Notes: generated by a model not told the origin, from the sequence alone. Counted from the first letter of the stretch, positions 19,384 through 28,564 are shown. The stretch: 64,000 bases of DNA from Shewanella sp. Arc9-LZ (GCF_010092445.1 NZ_CP048031.1:4650001-4714000); one strand, 5' to 3'. A program made the numbers and translations.

Positions 19384-20070
19384 CTACACTCGGTTATCAC
19401 CCACACCGAATGAAATAATACGGCTGATATGCGCTAAACTCATGCCAGATTCTTGTTGCCAATGATTGAATGCAGCTTGGGTTTGGCGTAAAGCGGTTTG
19501 CGATGTAAAGCCAGCATCAACGACGTTATGAGCAGTTAAATATGACTGCACATCTTGGCTTAATAAAAAGGTATCTTTACCTATTGCACGTAAAAAATAA
19601 GGCCCCGTATTGCCACCTAAACGGGTGCCGCGCTTTTTAAGCACTTGCCACAAACCAGTAATGTCATCGCTTGGCCAATGAGCAATAAATTCCGCAAAAC
19701 TGCCGTGTTCTGCATTAATCTGCTGGATCATATAAGCGTTATCAACAATCGCCTGGGTTTTCTTTTGATGCCGAATAAGCACTGGGTCGGTTGCCCGCTG
19801 TTGAATTTGATCGGGTGACAGCATCAGCACTTTCATTGGTTCAAAGTCAAAAAAGGCTTTTTCATAAGCTGGCCATTTGTTATCAACCACTCGCCACACA
19901 AAGCCACTTTGAAACACGCGTTTACTCATAACAGACAATAACTGCGCATCAGTATATTCGCTGATTTCATCGGCATCGAGAGTGCCAGGCAGCAATGACT
20001 TAACTGCCGCAGGCCCGCCTTTACGCTCACAGGCTCGCGCCCAAATATCACTGAACTTTTCTAATGCCAC
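19384..20070 (-). CDS. DNA-3-methyladenine glycosylase I-like protein (Tag family)
   Basis: A 228-residue base-excision-repair-type protein. Residues about 35-175 follow the Tag fold, with blocks SGFVWRVVDNKWPAYEKAF, DPVLIRHQKKTQAIVDNA and LKKRGTRLGG. E. coli Tag binds zinc through N- and C-terminal Cys/His residues. I find no equivalent Cys or His at the N-terminus here, so this is the divergent branch lacking the zinc snap. Whether it excises 3-methyladenine is uncertain. It is on the minus strand with its own promoter. Confidence 0.8.
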   Translation of the reverse strand: MALEKFSDIWARACERKGGPAAVKSLLPGTLDADEISEYTDAQLLSVMSKRVFQSGFVWRVVDNKWPAYEKAFFDFEPMKVLMLSPDQIQQRATDPVLIRHQKKTQAIVDNAYMIQQINAEHGSFAEFIAHWPSDDITGLWQVLKKRGTRLGGNTGPYFLRAIGKDTFLLSQDVQSYLTAHNVVDAGFTSQTALRQTQAAFNHWQQESGMSLAHISRIISFGVGDNRV

Positions 20071-20167
20071 CGCGTAGCTCCTTTAACCCAAGCAATAATC
20101 TGCCAATACGGCAGATAAAGGCTTGTTGATCTTTAAACATTAACATTGATACCAAAAACAACTAACG

Positions 20168-20698
20168 CTATATGTTACGTTCTTTTTTAAGTTGTAAAAA
20201 CTGTTTCCATTTAACCACTTCAGCAGGCATTTCAGGTGTGTCACCTGTGTAACCGGCAGCAGCAATTAAGGTTTCAATAGGCACTTGTTTACCTCGACAT
20301 ACAAACACACCACGAACATGCGCAATGCAATGTAAACCACGGGCTGTAACCATACGATGCTCAATATAAAAGTATTTTTCGTCCCAACCAACGATTTTAG
20401 TTTCAATGGTAAACTTTTCAAACGGCTTAATATCGCGGATATAAGTAAACTCTGCCGCATTCACTATCGGTAACCATTTGTTTTTTAGAAACTGTTTCAT
20501 CAAACCCATTTCGGCAATCAAATAGGTGCGCGCTAAATCCATAAAAGCAGGATAACGCGAGTTAGTTAAATGCATATTGATATCGCAATCTAACGGTAAA
20601 GCACGATAATCAATTCGGCTAGTGCCTAAAAAACCAATACTTTTACAATGACCTATTCGCCATAAAAACAACAAAATAATACGAAAATACAGATTCAT
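20168..20698 (-). CDS. Acyl-CoA thioesterase-like hotdog protein
   Basis: A 176-residue protein of the 4-hydroxybenzoyl-CoA thioesterase-like hotdog family. The central helix and active-site block read DCDINMHLTNSRYPAFMDLAR, matching the family pattern Asp-x-Asx-x-His-x-x-Asn-x-x-Tyr. The N-terminus is hydrophobic (about 3-16), which may be a peripheral membrane anchor. It sits just downstream of the Tag-like gene's promoter and is probably monocistronic. Confidence 0.8.
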   Translation of the reverse strand: MNLYFRIILLFLWRIGHCKSIGFLGTSRIDYRALPLDCDINMHLTNSRYPAFMDLARTYLIAEMGLMKQFLKNKWLPIVNAAEFTYIRDIKPFEKFTIETKIVGWDEKYFYIEHRMVTARGLHCIAHVRGVFVCRGKQVPIETLIAAAGYTGDTPEMPAEVVKWKQFLQLKKERNI

Positions 20699-20973
20699 GC
20701 ACGGTTACTCCTAATGTAAGCGCGACAGGCTAACAAAGGTCATACCAGCGAGCAAGCGGCTTTAGCTGTATTTGGTAGCACAAAATTGGCATTACACTTT
20801 ATTTGTTACTCTTTTTGAGACTTATCCCCCTTTTCATCTGTGGCTTAACTGATTAACATAGCGAGGCGTTTTGATTAAATTGACAGTGAGTTAACTGAGT
20901 TTCACCTAACTTACTAACAATAACGCCGTAGTCGTTGAGTCGATTATAGCCAAATCAGCGCAAACACATTGTT

Positions 20974-20979
20974 TATAAT
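20974..20979 (+). promoter_or_regulatory. -10 box of the ribB transcript
   Basis: TATAAT placed directly in front of the FMN riboswitch, so transcription would start at or just inside the aptamer. No clear -35 box is seen 17 bases upstream. Confidence 0.55.
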
Positions 20980-21140
20980 TCTCAGGGCGGGGCGCAATTC
21001 CCCACCGGCGGTAAACTTGAAAAAGTGAGCCCGCGAGCGCTCGATTCGTCGAGGTCAGCAGATCTGGTGACTTAGGTTTTACTCATGAGTAATGTCTAAC
21101 AGTCCAGAGCCGACGGTTATAGTCCGGATGAGAGAGAATA
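20978..21140 (+). ncRNA. FMN riboswitch (RFN element)
   Basis: All hallmark blocks are present in order: CTCAGGGCGGGGCGCAATTC then CCCACCGGCGGTAA, a variable stem, GAGCCCGCGAGCGC, GTCAGCAGATCTGGTG, CCAGAGCCGACGGTTA and AGTCCGGATGAGAGAGAAT. The ATTCTC/GAGAGAAT ends close the P1 stem. It lies in the ribB leader, where FMN binding would lower riboflavin synthesis. Confidence 0.97.
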
Positions 21141-21146
21141 GAGATA

Positions 21147-21172
21147 CATCAATTAGCCTCGGCTTGTTGATG
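21147..21172 (+). promoter_or_regulatory. Putative expression-platform hairpin of the FMN riboswitch
   Basis: CATCAA-TT-AGCC-TC-GGCT-TG-TTGATG folds into a long stem followed by a T-rich stretch, between the aptamer and ribB. It could act as a transcription attenuator. No uninterrupted T-run is present, so this is tentative. Confidence 0.5.
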
Positions 21173-21237
21173 CAATTTGTTTTGGATTTATATCCCTCTT
21201 TACAAGCCCTGATTCTGGTCATTTTAGGAGTACAACC

Positions 21238-21894
21238 ATGAATCAGTTATCACTACTTGCCGAATTTGGCGAACCAATCACCCGTGTAGAAAACGCATTA
21301 GCAGCGCTTAGAGAAGGCCGAGGCGTATTATTGCTAGACGATGAAGATCGTGAAAATGAAGGCGACATTATTTATTCTGTCGAGCATTTAACCACAGCCC
21401 AAATGGCATTAATGATCCGCGAATGCAGCGGCATTGTGTGTTTATGCTTAACTGACGAACACGCCAACAAATTACAATTACCGCCAATGGTTATTAATAA
21501 CAACAGCGCCAATCAAACTGCGTTTACCATCTCCATTGAAGCAAAGCACGGTGTTACCACTGGCGTTTCCGCTCAAGATCGCGTGACCACCATTAAAACT
21601 GCCGCAAACCGCGATGCCAAAGCATCTGACTTGGCTCATCCTGGACACGTATTCCCATTACGTGCTCGCGCTGGCGGAGTGATGTCTCGTCGCGGTCATA
21701 CCGAAGGCACTGTCGACTTAATGCAAATGGCAGGCTTAATGCCAGCTGGCGTATTATGCGAACTGGCCAACGAAGATGGCAGCATGGCCAAAACACCAGA
21801 AATTATCGCCTTTGGCCTTAAGCACAACATGCCTGTACTCACCATCGAAGACATGGTGATGTACCGTAACCAGTATGATTTAAAGCTGGCGTAA
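21238..21894 (+). CDS. ribB: 3,4-dihydroxy-2-butanone 4-phosphate synthase
   Basis: RibB converts ribulose 5-phosphate to 3,4-dihydroxy-2-butanone 4-phosphate, a riboflavin precursor. The 218-residue length equals the stand-alone E. coli RibB, with no GTP cyclohydrolase II fusion. Active-site blocks are [22 protein letters not shown] and [12 protein letters not shown]. The start is supported by TAGGAG nine bases upstream. Control is by the FMN riboswitch in its leader, and a terminator follows. It is monocistronic and away from the main rib cluster, as often seen in gamma-proteobacteria. Confidence 0.97.
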   Translation: MNQLSLLAEFGEPITRVENALAALREGRGVLLLDDEDRENEGDIIYSVEHLTTAQMALMIRECSGIVCLCLTDEHANKLQLPPMVINNNSANQTAFTISIEAKHGVTTGVSAQDRVTTIKTAANRDAKASDLAHPGHVFPLRARAGGVMSRRGHTEGTVDLMQMAGLMPAGVLCELANEDGSMAKTPEIIAFGLKHNMPVLTIEDMVMYRNQYDLKLA

Positions 21895-21962
21895 TATGTT
21901 ACTAATACGTCATTCATAACCAGCCACTTATCTGTTGTGAATGAATATGAAATAACACGATT

Positions 21963-21987
21963 AAGAGGTGCAAAGCACCTCTTTTTT
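21963..21987 (+). terminator. Terminator of ribB
   Basis: AAGAGGTGC-AAA-GCACCTCTT hairpin followed by TTTTT, 68 bases after the ribB stop codon. Confidence 0.9.
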
Positions 21988-22252
21988 TATGCTTGAAATC
22001 ATGCTGGTTGTAGACAATAAAACCATGCGGGTTAATACTTTTTTGACTCGATATTCGCCATCCATAACCGCCCTGTTGCCCCTGTCACTCTCCAGGAGTC
22101 ATCGCTGCACCCACTCTCATTTGAACTCAACTAGTATGCTTAGGGCATGCAACACTTTACATTACAGACTAAAAAAAGCAGGATAAATAACCGCAATAGA
22201 TTTGCCTCACGGATTCCCTTGAGAATTAGTCAACATGAAATAAAGGACGATT
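21988..22252. other. Intergenic region, nothing identified
   Basis: About 265 bases between the ribB terminator and a small membrane protein gene. The frame starting inside the terminator is rich in Ser/His/Leu without codon bias and is not called. Confidence 0.5.
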
Positions 22253-22495
22253 ATGAGTAAATGGAATACGACTAGCACACTATCTCTTTACTTAACGCTA
22301 ATTTGCTCCAGTGCAGTAGCAGGTTTTCTGCAATATTCTTTGGAAGATAGCTTCACTGGTTTATCGGACTTACCGGGTATTGTTGATATCGGTATTTATG
22401 CCGCCCTAATGACAGCGCTTTATTATTTTTTTGCTCAATTTTTTAACTGGTTGTACCCTGAAGTTCAACAAAATAGCGACAGAAATTCGACTTAG
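22253..22495 (+). CDS. Small two-helix membrane protein, unknown
   Basis: An 80-residue protein with two hydrophobic segments (about 10-28 and 44-66), separated by an acidic loop, and a polar C-terminal tail ending NSDRNST. AAAGGAC lies just upstream of the ATG as a ribosome-binding site. I do not recognise a family. The DUF3703 gene begins 23 bases downstream and is probably co-transcribed. Confidence 0.65.
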   Translation: MSKWNTTSTLSLYLTLICSSAVAGFLQYSLEDSFTGLSDLPGIVDIGIYAALMTALYYFFAQFFNWLYPEVQQNSDRNST

Positions 22496-22518
22496 GATAA
22501 TAAGTTGGGCAAATAACA

Positions 22519-22893
22519 TTGAATAATTTTACCAAAAACATCACCCCATACGTGCAAGAGCAGTTATCTGAAGCAGATCGATCCGACCGTTTAGGTAATG
22601 TTGCAGATTCATTTGTATACCTTGAGAATGCTCACGTGCTTGGGCAGGAATCAACCTATTGGCATGTAAAAGTGCATTATTTAATGCTGCGTTGGGCGAT
22701 AAAACAGCGTGATATTAACGAAGCCATCGGTCAAATTATTCGTATCATTGGGGCGGCTTTATTAACTGCAATAAAAGGCGTGCCAACGGGAAATACTGGC
22801 GGTAGCAATGTTAGCCCAGTAAAAGTTATGCCCATTAAGCCAGAGCATGCCGTAATTATAGCGAAAGTAAAAAACGATATATCAACGAGCTAG
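22519..22893 (+). CDS. DUF3703 protein, probable 3' frameshift
   Basis: A 124-residue protein starting with TTG, the only start codon available after an in-frame stop. It matches DUF3703: ENAHVLGQ, HVKVHYLMLRWAIKQRD and GQIIRIIGAALL, then PTGNTGGSNVSPVKVMPI. Function is unknown. The last codons before the stop read KNDISTS. In the -1 frame the sequence continues as a plausible helical tail of 21 codons (RYINELERV... ending SSGITT) to a stop at 22938-22940. The junction is a run of six As in the heptamer A-AAA-AAC. Confidence 0.85.
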   Translation: MNNFTKNITPYVQEQLSEADRSDRLGNVADSFVYLENAHVLGQESTYWHVKVHYLMLRWAIKQRDINEAIGQIIRIIGAALLTAIKGVPTGNTGGSNVSPVKVMPIKPEHAVIIAKVKNDISTS

Positions 22894-22940
22894 AAAGAGT
22901 TACAGATGCCTTAGTTGAATCATCCGGTATAACGACCTAA
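22868..22940 (+). other. Candidate -1 frameshift site and alternative C-terminus
   Basis: Codons GTA-AAA-AAC at 22867-22875 contain the slippery heptamer A-AAA-AAC. Slipping back one base gives CGA-TAT-ATC and 21 codons to TAA. Alternatively one A was lost from a run of seven, which would read KVKKRYINELERV without interruption. No obvious pseudoknot is seen by eye. Confidence 0.5.
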
Positions 22941-22996
22941 AGAATGTTAAATCCATCACTAGTTTTCAGCTTTAAACATGATATATGGAGGTTCAC

Positions 22997-23383
22997 ATGA
23001 ATCGAGTCACGGGTATCGGCGGCATATTTTTTAAAGCAAAAGATGCACCTGCATTGCAGACTTGGTACAAGCGTCATCTCGGCATTGATGTTCAAGAATG
23101 GGGCGGCGCGGCTTTTTCTTGGAGCGACTCAAATAACAAGCCCGTAGGTGGAACCACTATCTGGGCGGTGAGTTCAGAGAAAAGCGACCAATTCTCCCCA
23201 AGCCAAGCCCCATTTATGATCAACTATCGCGTTGAAGACCTTCACGCTGTCATCGCAGCCCTCAAAGCAGAAGGCTGTAATGTCCTCGATAAAATAGATG
23301 AATCTGAATACGGCAAGTTTGCGTGGGTCATCGATCCTGAAGGTAATAAAGTCGAGTTATGGCAGCCGCCTTTAGGTCAATAG
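22997..23383 (+). CDS. VOC-family (glyoxalase-like) protein
   Basis: A protein of about 128 residues in the vicinal-oxygen-chelate superfamily, with two beta-alpha-beta-beta-beta modules. Typical features are the N-terminal GIGGIFFKAKDAPALQTWY, with the LGI stretch, and the C-terminal DPEGNKVELWQP whose Glu is the usual metal ligand. GGAGG six bases before the ATG at 22997 fixes the start, and the upstream in-frame ATG is rejected. The substrate is unknown. Confidence 0.88.
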   Translation: MNRVTGIGGIFFKAKDAPALQTWYKRHLGIDVQEWGGAAFSWSDSNNKPVGGTTIWAVSSEKSDQFSPSQAPFMINYRVEDLHAVIAALKAEGCNVLDKIDESEYGKFAWVIDPEGNKVELWQPPLGQ

Positions 23384-23446
23384 CAACTATTGTGGCTTAA
23401 TGAATCTGTTCACATCCATGTGAAATTAATTTGGAGACAAACTAAA

Positions 23447-24310
23447 TCACAATGCAGTAATAAACGTTTGATACTGACTCATGGTACTGGCATCGTCTAA
23501 CATGCCTTGATGGCCAACGTTGGGCACCATAATTAACTGCTTATTGGCTGACTGACTAGCGACAAACAGTGTTTCAGACAGTTCAGGCGGGACTTCTTCA
23601 TCATCTTCTGCCGCAATCACCAATAATGGCCCTTGATAATATTGCGCTACCACTTGCTTATTATCTGTTTTACGAAAATCTTCTGACATTTCCAAAGTCA
23701 TAAACGGTGCCATATACCACGGTGTTTTTTCATCAACCCAGTCGTCGGCATTAGTTGCTGAACCGTGTAAAACCAGCGCATCTATTTTATTATTTTTTGC
23801 TAAATCAGCGGCAATAAAACTGCCTAGTGAGTAACCGTGCAATATCACTTTTTCAGGCTGATATTGCTGATGTAAATAATCCAGTTGTTGCTGTGCATCT
23901 GCAATAATATTGTTAATGCTTGGTTGGCCTTCACTTGCCCCTAATCCACGACGGTCCATTACTAAAATGTCGGTATTGAGCGTTGATAATGTGGTCAGTA
24001 CCGACAGGCCATGTGGTTCGATTTTCATGCCGTTGCCTTGATAAAACACCAAGGTTGTAAGGCTATTGGGGTTATCGATATAAAAACCATTTAACTTAAC
24101 GTGATCAATTGACTCTAAGCTGACTGGGGTAATCAAATGATTAGGCATCGCCTGCTGTAATTGTTGAGTAAACTCAGCGGTAAAGGCTGCGGGGACTTCA
24201 TCGCTGGCAATAAAGGTGCTTTCACTTAGGCGCATAGTACACCCTGAAGTAACCAGCATTGTGGTGCCTAACATTGCTACTGTGGTTATTTTTTTAAGCA
24301 AATTTTGCAT
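23447..24310 (-). CDS. Alpha/beta hydrolase lipoprotein
   Basis: A 287-residue alpha/beta-fold hydrolase. The signal peptide ends in lipobox VTSGC, so it is probably lipid-anchored in the envelope. The nucleophile elbow is HGYSLGS. A late Asp/Glu-rich strand (LLVIAAEDDEEVP) supplies the acid, and the His is in NVGHQGM. No specific substrate can be named. It is the last gene of a minus-strand group with the XRE and DUF2975 genes, 16 bases after the XRE stop, so co-transcription is likely. Confidence 0.85.
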   Translation of the reverse strand: MQNLLKKITTVAMLGTTMLVTSGCTMRLSESTFIASDEVPAAFTAEFTQQLQQAMPNHLITPVSLESIDHVKLNGFYIDNPNSLTTLVFYQGNGMKIEPHGLSVLTTLSTLNTDILVMDRRGLGASEGQPSINNIIADAQQQLDYLHQQYQPEKVILHGYSLGSFIAADLAKNNKIDALVLHGSATNADDWVDEKTPWYMAPFMTLEMSEDFRKTDNKQVVAQYYQGPLLVIAAEDDEEVPPELSETLFVASQSANKQLIMVPNVGHQGMLDDASTMSQYQTFITAL

Positions 24311-24325
24311 ATTATTGTCCTTAAT

Positions 24326-24535
24326 TTATTCATCGTCCTTGTGGACTAAAATGTCACCTGGCGAGCATTGTAAATGCTGGCAAATAGCGTCTAGTGTCGA
24401 AAATCGAATCGCTTTTGCGCGGCCACTTCTAAGCACCGACAAATTTTGAGGGGTTATACCTATCAATTCAGCCAGTTCAGTGGACTTCATTTTTCGCCTT
24501 GCCAACATCACATCCAGCTCAATAATTATGGCCAT
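24326..24535 (-). CDS. Small XRE-family HTH regulator (YozG-like)
   Basis: A 69-residue single-domain helix-turn-helix protein: LARRKMKSTELAELIGITPQNLSVLRSGRAKAIRF, in two helices, then LDAICQHLQCSPGDIL. This is the YozG-like class usually encoded beside DUF2975 membrane proteins. The ATG overlaps the stop of the DUF2975 gene (TAATG), so translation is coupled. Confidence 0.9.
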   Translation of the reverse strand: MAIIIELDVMLARRKMKSTELAELIGITPQNLSVLRSGRAKAIRFSTLDAICQHLQCSPGDILVHKDDE

Positions 24536-25116
24536 TAAATTGTCAACTCCGCCTCTTCTTGAAGCTCAGTTGCATGCTTCATTACCCATGCCACACAGTA
24601 AAAAATCATTCCGAAAAGTGCATACTTTAATTCTTGGCTGCCAAGGCTAAAATAAACAGGTACCGCACTAGATGTACCACTAAAGTGCAATGTAAATGCG
24701 ATGATCATCGGGTAGAAAAGGCTGAGTAAAATCCAGACTAAAAATACTAAGGCAATACGGCTCAAGCAGCGGAAGTTACGTGGAGTAAACACATGACCTT
24801 GCTGATACAGACCAAAAAGTTGGTAGAGAAAAGAGTAAATAAACAGGTAAGGTAGAATTTCAACACTGCCCAGAATGATCCCAGGATGAAATCCCGCATC
24901 ATAAAGGCTTTGAGCGAGTGCTTGCCAAGGTGTACCAAAGTCGACGGCTAGATAGCTGCTAAACCAACCCCACCAATCGATGGTTAACACATATTCACCC
25001 GCTTGGAATTCTCCGAACACCATAGTGCCGCTATAACTAGTGACTTGTAATAAAGCTAAAAATACAATCAGCAATTTAATCCATTTACTTAACGAGACAA
25101 TTCTATCCATGATCAT
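24535..25116 (-). CDS. DUF2975 membrane protein
   Basis: A 193-residue membrane protein with four hydrophobic segments and the DUF2975 signature LFGLYQQGHVFTPRNFRCL in its middle. The family is commonly paired with a small XRE regulator, as here. The pair may form a signalling unit in which the membrane protein controls the DNA-binding protein. Its function is otherwise unknown. Confidence 0.82.
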   Translation of the reverse strand: MIMDRIVSLSKWIKLLIVFLALLQVTSYSGTMVFGEFQAGEYVLTIDWWGWFSSYLAVDFGTPWQALAQSLYDAGFHPGIILGSVEILPYLFIYSFLYQLFGLYQQGHVFTPRNFRCLSRIALVFLVWILLSLFYPMIIAFTLHFSGTSSAVPVYFSLGSQELKYALFGMIFYCVAWVMKHATELQEEAELTI

Positions 25117-25330
25117 TCTAAACTGGTTAATGTTAAACTGAAGTTAACACACAAACCTTTTATCAGCAATAAATTATCGATAAACGATACTTTTAAGTTT
25201 GTCGTAACGATATATATAACGTGAACAGCAAGATTAGTTTGTTGAATTTAATACCTAAAGTAGATGCTGTAGTTTACTGGCTGTGATGAATTTAGTGCGA
25301 AATGGGTATATTTATTGTCGATTGAACAGC

Positions 25331-25360
25331 AAAAAAAAAGCATAAACTCGCGTTTATGCT
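25331..25360 (-). terminator. Terminator of prlC
   Basis: Arms AGCATAAAC and GTTTATGCT around TCGC. On the minus strand the hairpin is followed by a run of nine Ts. It lies 32 bases after the prlC stop codon. Confidence 0.9.
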
Positions 25361-25391
25361 GTTAATTTTTTAACCATGTATTTTGCTTGGT

Positions 25392-27431
25392 TTACACAGC
25401 AATACCACAGTGACGCAATAAAGCATCTGTATTGGGTTCACGGCCCATGAAGCGTTTAAACAGCTCCATTGGCTCTTCACTTCCACCCATTTCAAGAATG
25501 TTATTTAGGAAGCTTTTACCTGTTTCAGCATTAAAAATACCTTCGGCTTCAAAACGCGAGAACGCATCTGCCGATAATACTTCGGCCCATTTATAGCTGT
25601 AATAACCTGCGGCATAACCACCCGCAAAAATGTGCGCAAAACCGTGTTGAAAACGGTTAAAGCTTGGCGGGGTTAATACCGCAATTTGGCTGCGAACTTG
25701 GTCTAAGATGCCTTGAATATCGACGCCTTTAGCGGGATCAAACTCGTGGTGCATTCTAAAATCGAACAGTGAAAACTCAAGTTGGCGCACCATCATCATG
25801 CCCGACTGGAAGTTTTTCGCCGCTAGCATTTTGTCTAACAATACTTTTGGTAATGGTTCGCCCGTTTCATAGTGGCCAGAAATTTCCGCTAACGCTTCTT
25901 CTTGCCAGCACCAGTTTTCCATAAACTGACTTGGTAGCTCTACCGCATCCCAAGGTACACCATTAATACCCGACACTCCGCCCACATCCACTTTGGTTAA
26001 CATGTGATGAATGCCGTGGCCAAACTCATGGAACATGGTGGTGACTTCGTCATGGGTAAACAATGCCGGTTTGCCATCGACAGGACCATTAAAGTTACAG
26101 GTTAAATACGCTACCGGCTTTTGCAAACCAGTAGAGGTAACCCGGCGACCACGACAATCGTCCATCCATGCGCCGCCACGTTTACCGCTACGAGCATACA
26201 AATCTAGGTAGAAGCTGCCACGATGTACTTTATCGGCGTCATGAATATGGAAGAAACGAACATCTTTATGCCAAGTGTCTACGCCTTTTTGTTCGCTAAT
26301 GGTTAAACCAAATAAGCGATTAACGGTATAGAACAAGCCTGACAAGACTTTGTCTTCTGGGAAATACGGACGCAATATTTCTTGCGACACTTCGTACTTG
26401 TGTTGCTGCAGTTTTTCAGCGTAAAAACTCAAATCCCATGAGGCCATTTCGGTCACGTTGTAATGGTCTTTGGCAAAGGCACGCAGTTCGGCTAATTCTG
26501 TTGACGCTTGGTCTTTAGACCGTTCGCCTAACTCGTTTAAAAAGCCCAATACTTGTGCTGGATTTTCTGCCATTTTGGTGGCTAACGATTTATCTGCGTA
26601 GCTGGCAAAACCGAGTAAATTGGCTAACTCATGACGCAATGCCACAATTTCATTCATGTTATTGGTGTTATCAAACTCACCGGCATTCGGGCCCTGGTCA
26701 GATGCGCGAGTCACAAATGCACGGTAACACTCTTCGCGTAACTCACGGTTTTCGCTATAGGTCATTACGGGTAAATAAGACGGAAAGTCTAAGGTGAATA
26801 ACCAACCTTTTTGCTCTTTAGCGTCGGCCATGGCTTTAGCTGCGGCGATGGCTGACTCAGGTAAACCCGCTAAATCTGCTTCGTCGGTAATAAGCTTAGT
26901 CCACGCTTCGGTGGCATCTAACAGTTGATTAGAAAAGTTGCTGGTGAGTTCAGATAAGCGTTTAACCATTTCGCCATAGCGCGCTTTTTGACTGTCATCC
27001 AAACCGATACCCGACAATTCAAAATCACGTAAGCTCTGCTCTATCACCATTTTTTGCGCTTGAGTTAACAGGGCAAAGTCTGTCGATTCATGAATCGATT
27101 TATACGCCTCGTACAAACCTTGATGCTGGCCAACATAGGTGCCGTAATCTGACAACAACGGCAAACAAGCATCGTGAGCATCACGTAATTCATCACTACT
27201 GATCACCGAGTTCATGTGTGACACCGGCGACCACATTTTACTTAACTCATCGTCAACGTCTTCAAGAGGCTCAATGAGATTGTCCCAAGTGTATTGGCTA
27301 TTTTTTGCTAATAGTACTTCAATAGTCTCACGACATTTGGCAATGGCTTGCTCAACTGCAGGCTGAATGTGTTCAGGTTTAATTTTTGAAAATTCTGGTA
27401 ATTCTGCGCTACTTAGCAATGGATTGCTCAT
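25392..27431 (-). CDS. prlC: Oligopeptidase A (M3 metallopeptidase)
   Basis: Cytoplasmic zinc oligopeptidase of 679 residues, the usual length for PrlC/OpdA, which degrades short peptides and cleaved signal peptides. The zinc motif is MFHEFGHGIHH, followed by the third-ligand region SQFMENWCW. The C-terminal block AHIFAGGYAAGYYSYKWAEV is diagnostic for the family. In E. coli prlC lies next to rsmJ and rlmJ; here those two genes are about 17 kb away. Confidence 0.95.
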   Translation of the reverse strand: MSNPLLSSAELPEFSKIKPEHIQPAVEQAIAKCRETIEVLLAKNSQYTWDNLIEPLEDVDDELSKMWSPVSHMNSVISSDELRDAHDACLPLLSDYGTYVGQHQGLYEAYKSIHESTDFALLTQAQKMVIEQSLRDFELSGIGLDDSQKARYGEMVKRLSELTSNFSNQLLDATEAWTKLITDEADLAGLPESAIAAAKAMADAKEQKGWLFTLDFPSYLPVMTYSENRELREECYRAFVTRASDQGPNAGEFDNTNNMNEIVALRHELANLLGFASYADKSLATKMAENPAQVLGFLNELGERSKDQASTELAELRAFAKDHYNVTEMASWDLSFYAEKLQQHKYEVSQEILRPYFPEDKVLSGLFYTVNRLFGLTISEQKGVDTWHKDVRFFHIHDADKVHRGSFYLDLYARSGKRGGAWMDDCRGRRVTSTGLQKPVAYLTCNFNGPVDGKPALFTHDEVTTMFHEFGHGIHHMLTKVDVGGVSGINGVPWDAVELPSQFMENWCWQEEALAEISGHYETGEPLPKVLLDKMLAAKNFQSGMMMVRQLEFSLFDFRMHHEFDPAKGVDIQGILDQVRSQIAVLTPPSFNRFQHGFAHIFAGGYAAGYYSYKWAEVLSADAFSRFEAEGIFNAETGKSFLNNILEMGGSEEPMELFKRFMGREPNTDALLRHCGIAV

Positions 27432-27784
27432 AAAGATTCCTCGAAATATGTCGCGTGAGTATTTAGCCTATATTGGGTTAAATGTTGCCGTTTTCAAGCG
27501 AAAAAACAATTTATCCTAATAAATATAACCTCGGTTTCGAGGCGATAATCTGACCTTCTTATCGCCAAATTTGACCATATTATCGTTGATTTAATGTATA
27601 ACCAGCTCTACTACCTAGCTGGTTTATTCAATAAATAGAGTGACTCAGGTCCCAATTTAACTTTACACTTCATTTACACAATCAATATTGACAGGCAGAT
27701 CCCAAACGAGACTGATTATCATTTATTTTCACGTTAAAAGGACTACCATTCGCTTTATTAAAAGCACTGTTCCATTTTTCTATT
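27432..27784. other. Intergenic region, divergent promoters
   Basis: About 350 bases between prlC and a divergent outer-membrane protein gene. A short hairpin CCTCGG-TT-CGAGG is at about 27530. No operator or RNA can be named. Confidence 0.45.
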
Positions 27785-28564
27785 ATGAGTTCAATAAACA
27801 TGACCTTTGATTTTTGCCTATCAAACCGTAACCATTGTAGCCGCGCCTTTTATCGCACAATGGCTATTATGATGTGTTTACTGACAACCTCGTCAGCATT
27901 CGCCACGGCAGAATACCAGCCGACTGCAGGGGTTGATGTTGCTTGGGAAAATAATTATGTCACTCAAGGTCGTGACAATTTAGATCATGGCGGTATTGCA
28001 TGGGCAGTGGCCAATATTGAACAAAACGACCTCGCTGTTTATGCCATTGTAGGTCGAGCAGACCAGGTGAACTATGTGGAATGGAACCTAGGGTTAGAAT
28101 ATACCTTACATCTCACTAATAATATTGATGCCACAGTAGGCTATCAGCGCTTAGAATTTTATGGCGATGAGCGCTGTTCTGATAATGAATTTTTCGGCGC
28201 GTTAACGGTTAATGGATTAACGTGGTTTGTACCCGCGGTTAACTACACTTATGCAACCGAAGCTGGCGGCTATTTCATTGAACTGAGCATACATAGTCCA
28301 TGGGAAATCACTCAACACTTCACTTTGACACCTTACATTGTTCAGGGGTTTGATTTTCAATACAGCAGTGAAGAACACAACGGTGCTAACCATTTCCAAT
28401 TTGGACTAGAAGCCGAACAGAAACTTAATGATTCAATGGCATTGTCTGCGCACATTAGCCACAGCATTGCCCAGGGGGACATTAAGCAACAAGCCAGTGC
28501 CGACGATATTCAGGGCAGCTTAGATCAAACCTATGCAGGGGTGCATTTCAAACTGAGTTTTTAA
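27785..28564 (+). CDS. Predicted outer-membrane beta-barrel protein, unknown
   Basis: A 259-residue exported protein. The hydrophobic segment MAIMMCLLTTSSAFA is a signal peptide, so the translation start may be internal, at or before residue 26. The mature part is an alternation of aromatic and polar residues typical of beta strands, with repeated openings like VDVAWENNYVTQGRDN, and it ends in Phe (HFKLSF). This resembles small putative porins of the TorF-like kind, but I cannot assign a family firmly. The next gene is 79 bases downstream. Confidence 0.65.
   Translation: MSSINMTFDFCLSNRNHCSRAFYRTMAIMMCLLTTSSAFATAEYQPTAGVDVAWENNYVTQGRDNLDHGGIAWAVANIEQNDLAVYAIVGRADQVNYVEWNLGLEYTLHLTNNIDATVGYQRLEFYGDERCSDNEFFGALTVNGLTWFVPAVNYTYATEAGGYFIELSIHSPWEITQHFTLTPYIVQGFDFQYSSEEHNGANHFQFGLEAEQKLNDSMALSAHISHSIAQGDIKQQASADDIQGSLDQTYAGVHFKLSF

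Noticed and set aside
21968..22186. 72-codon frame after ribB
   Set aside because: It begins inside the ribB terminator, has no ribosome-binding site and no protein-like composition.
23409..23424. TTCACAT-CC-ATGTGAA palindrome as a CRP site or terminator
   Set aside because: It lies between convergent genes, the half-site spacing does not fit CRP and there is no T-run.
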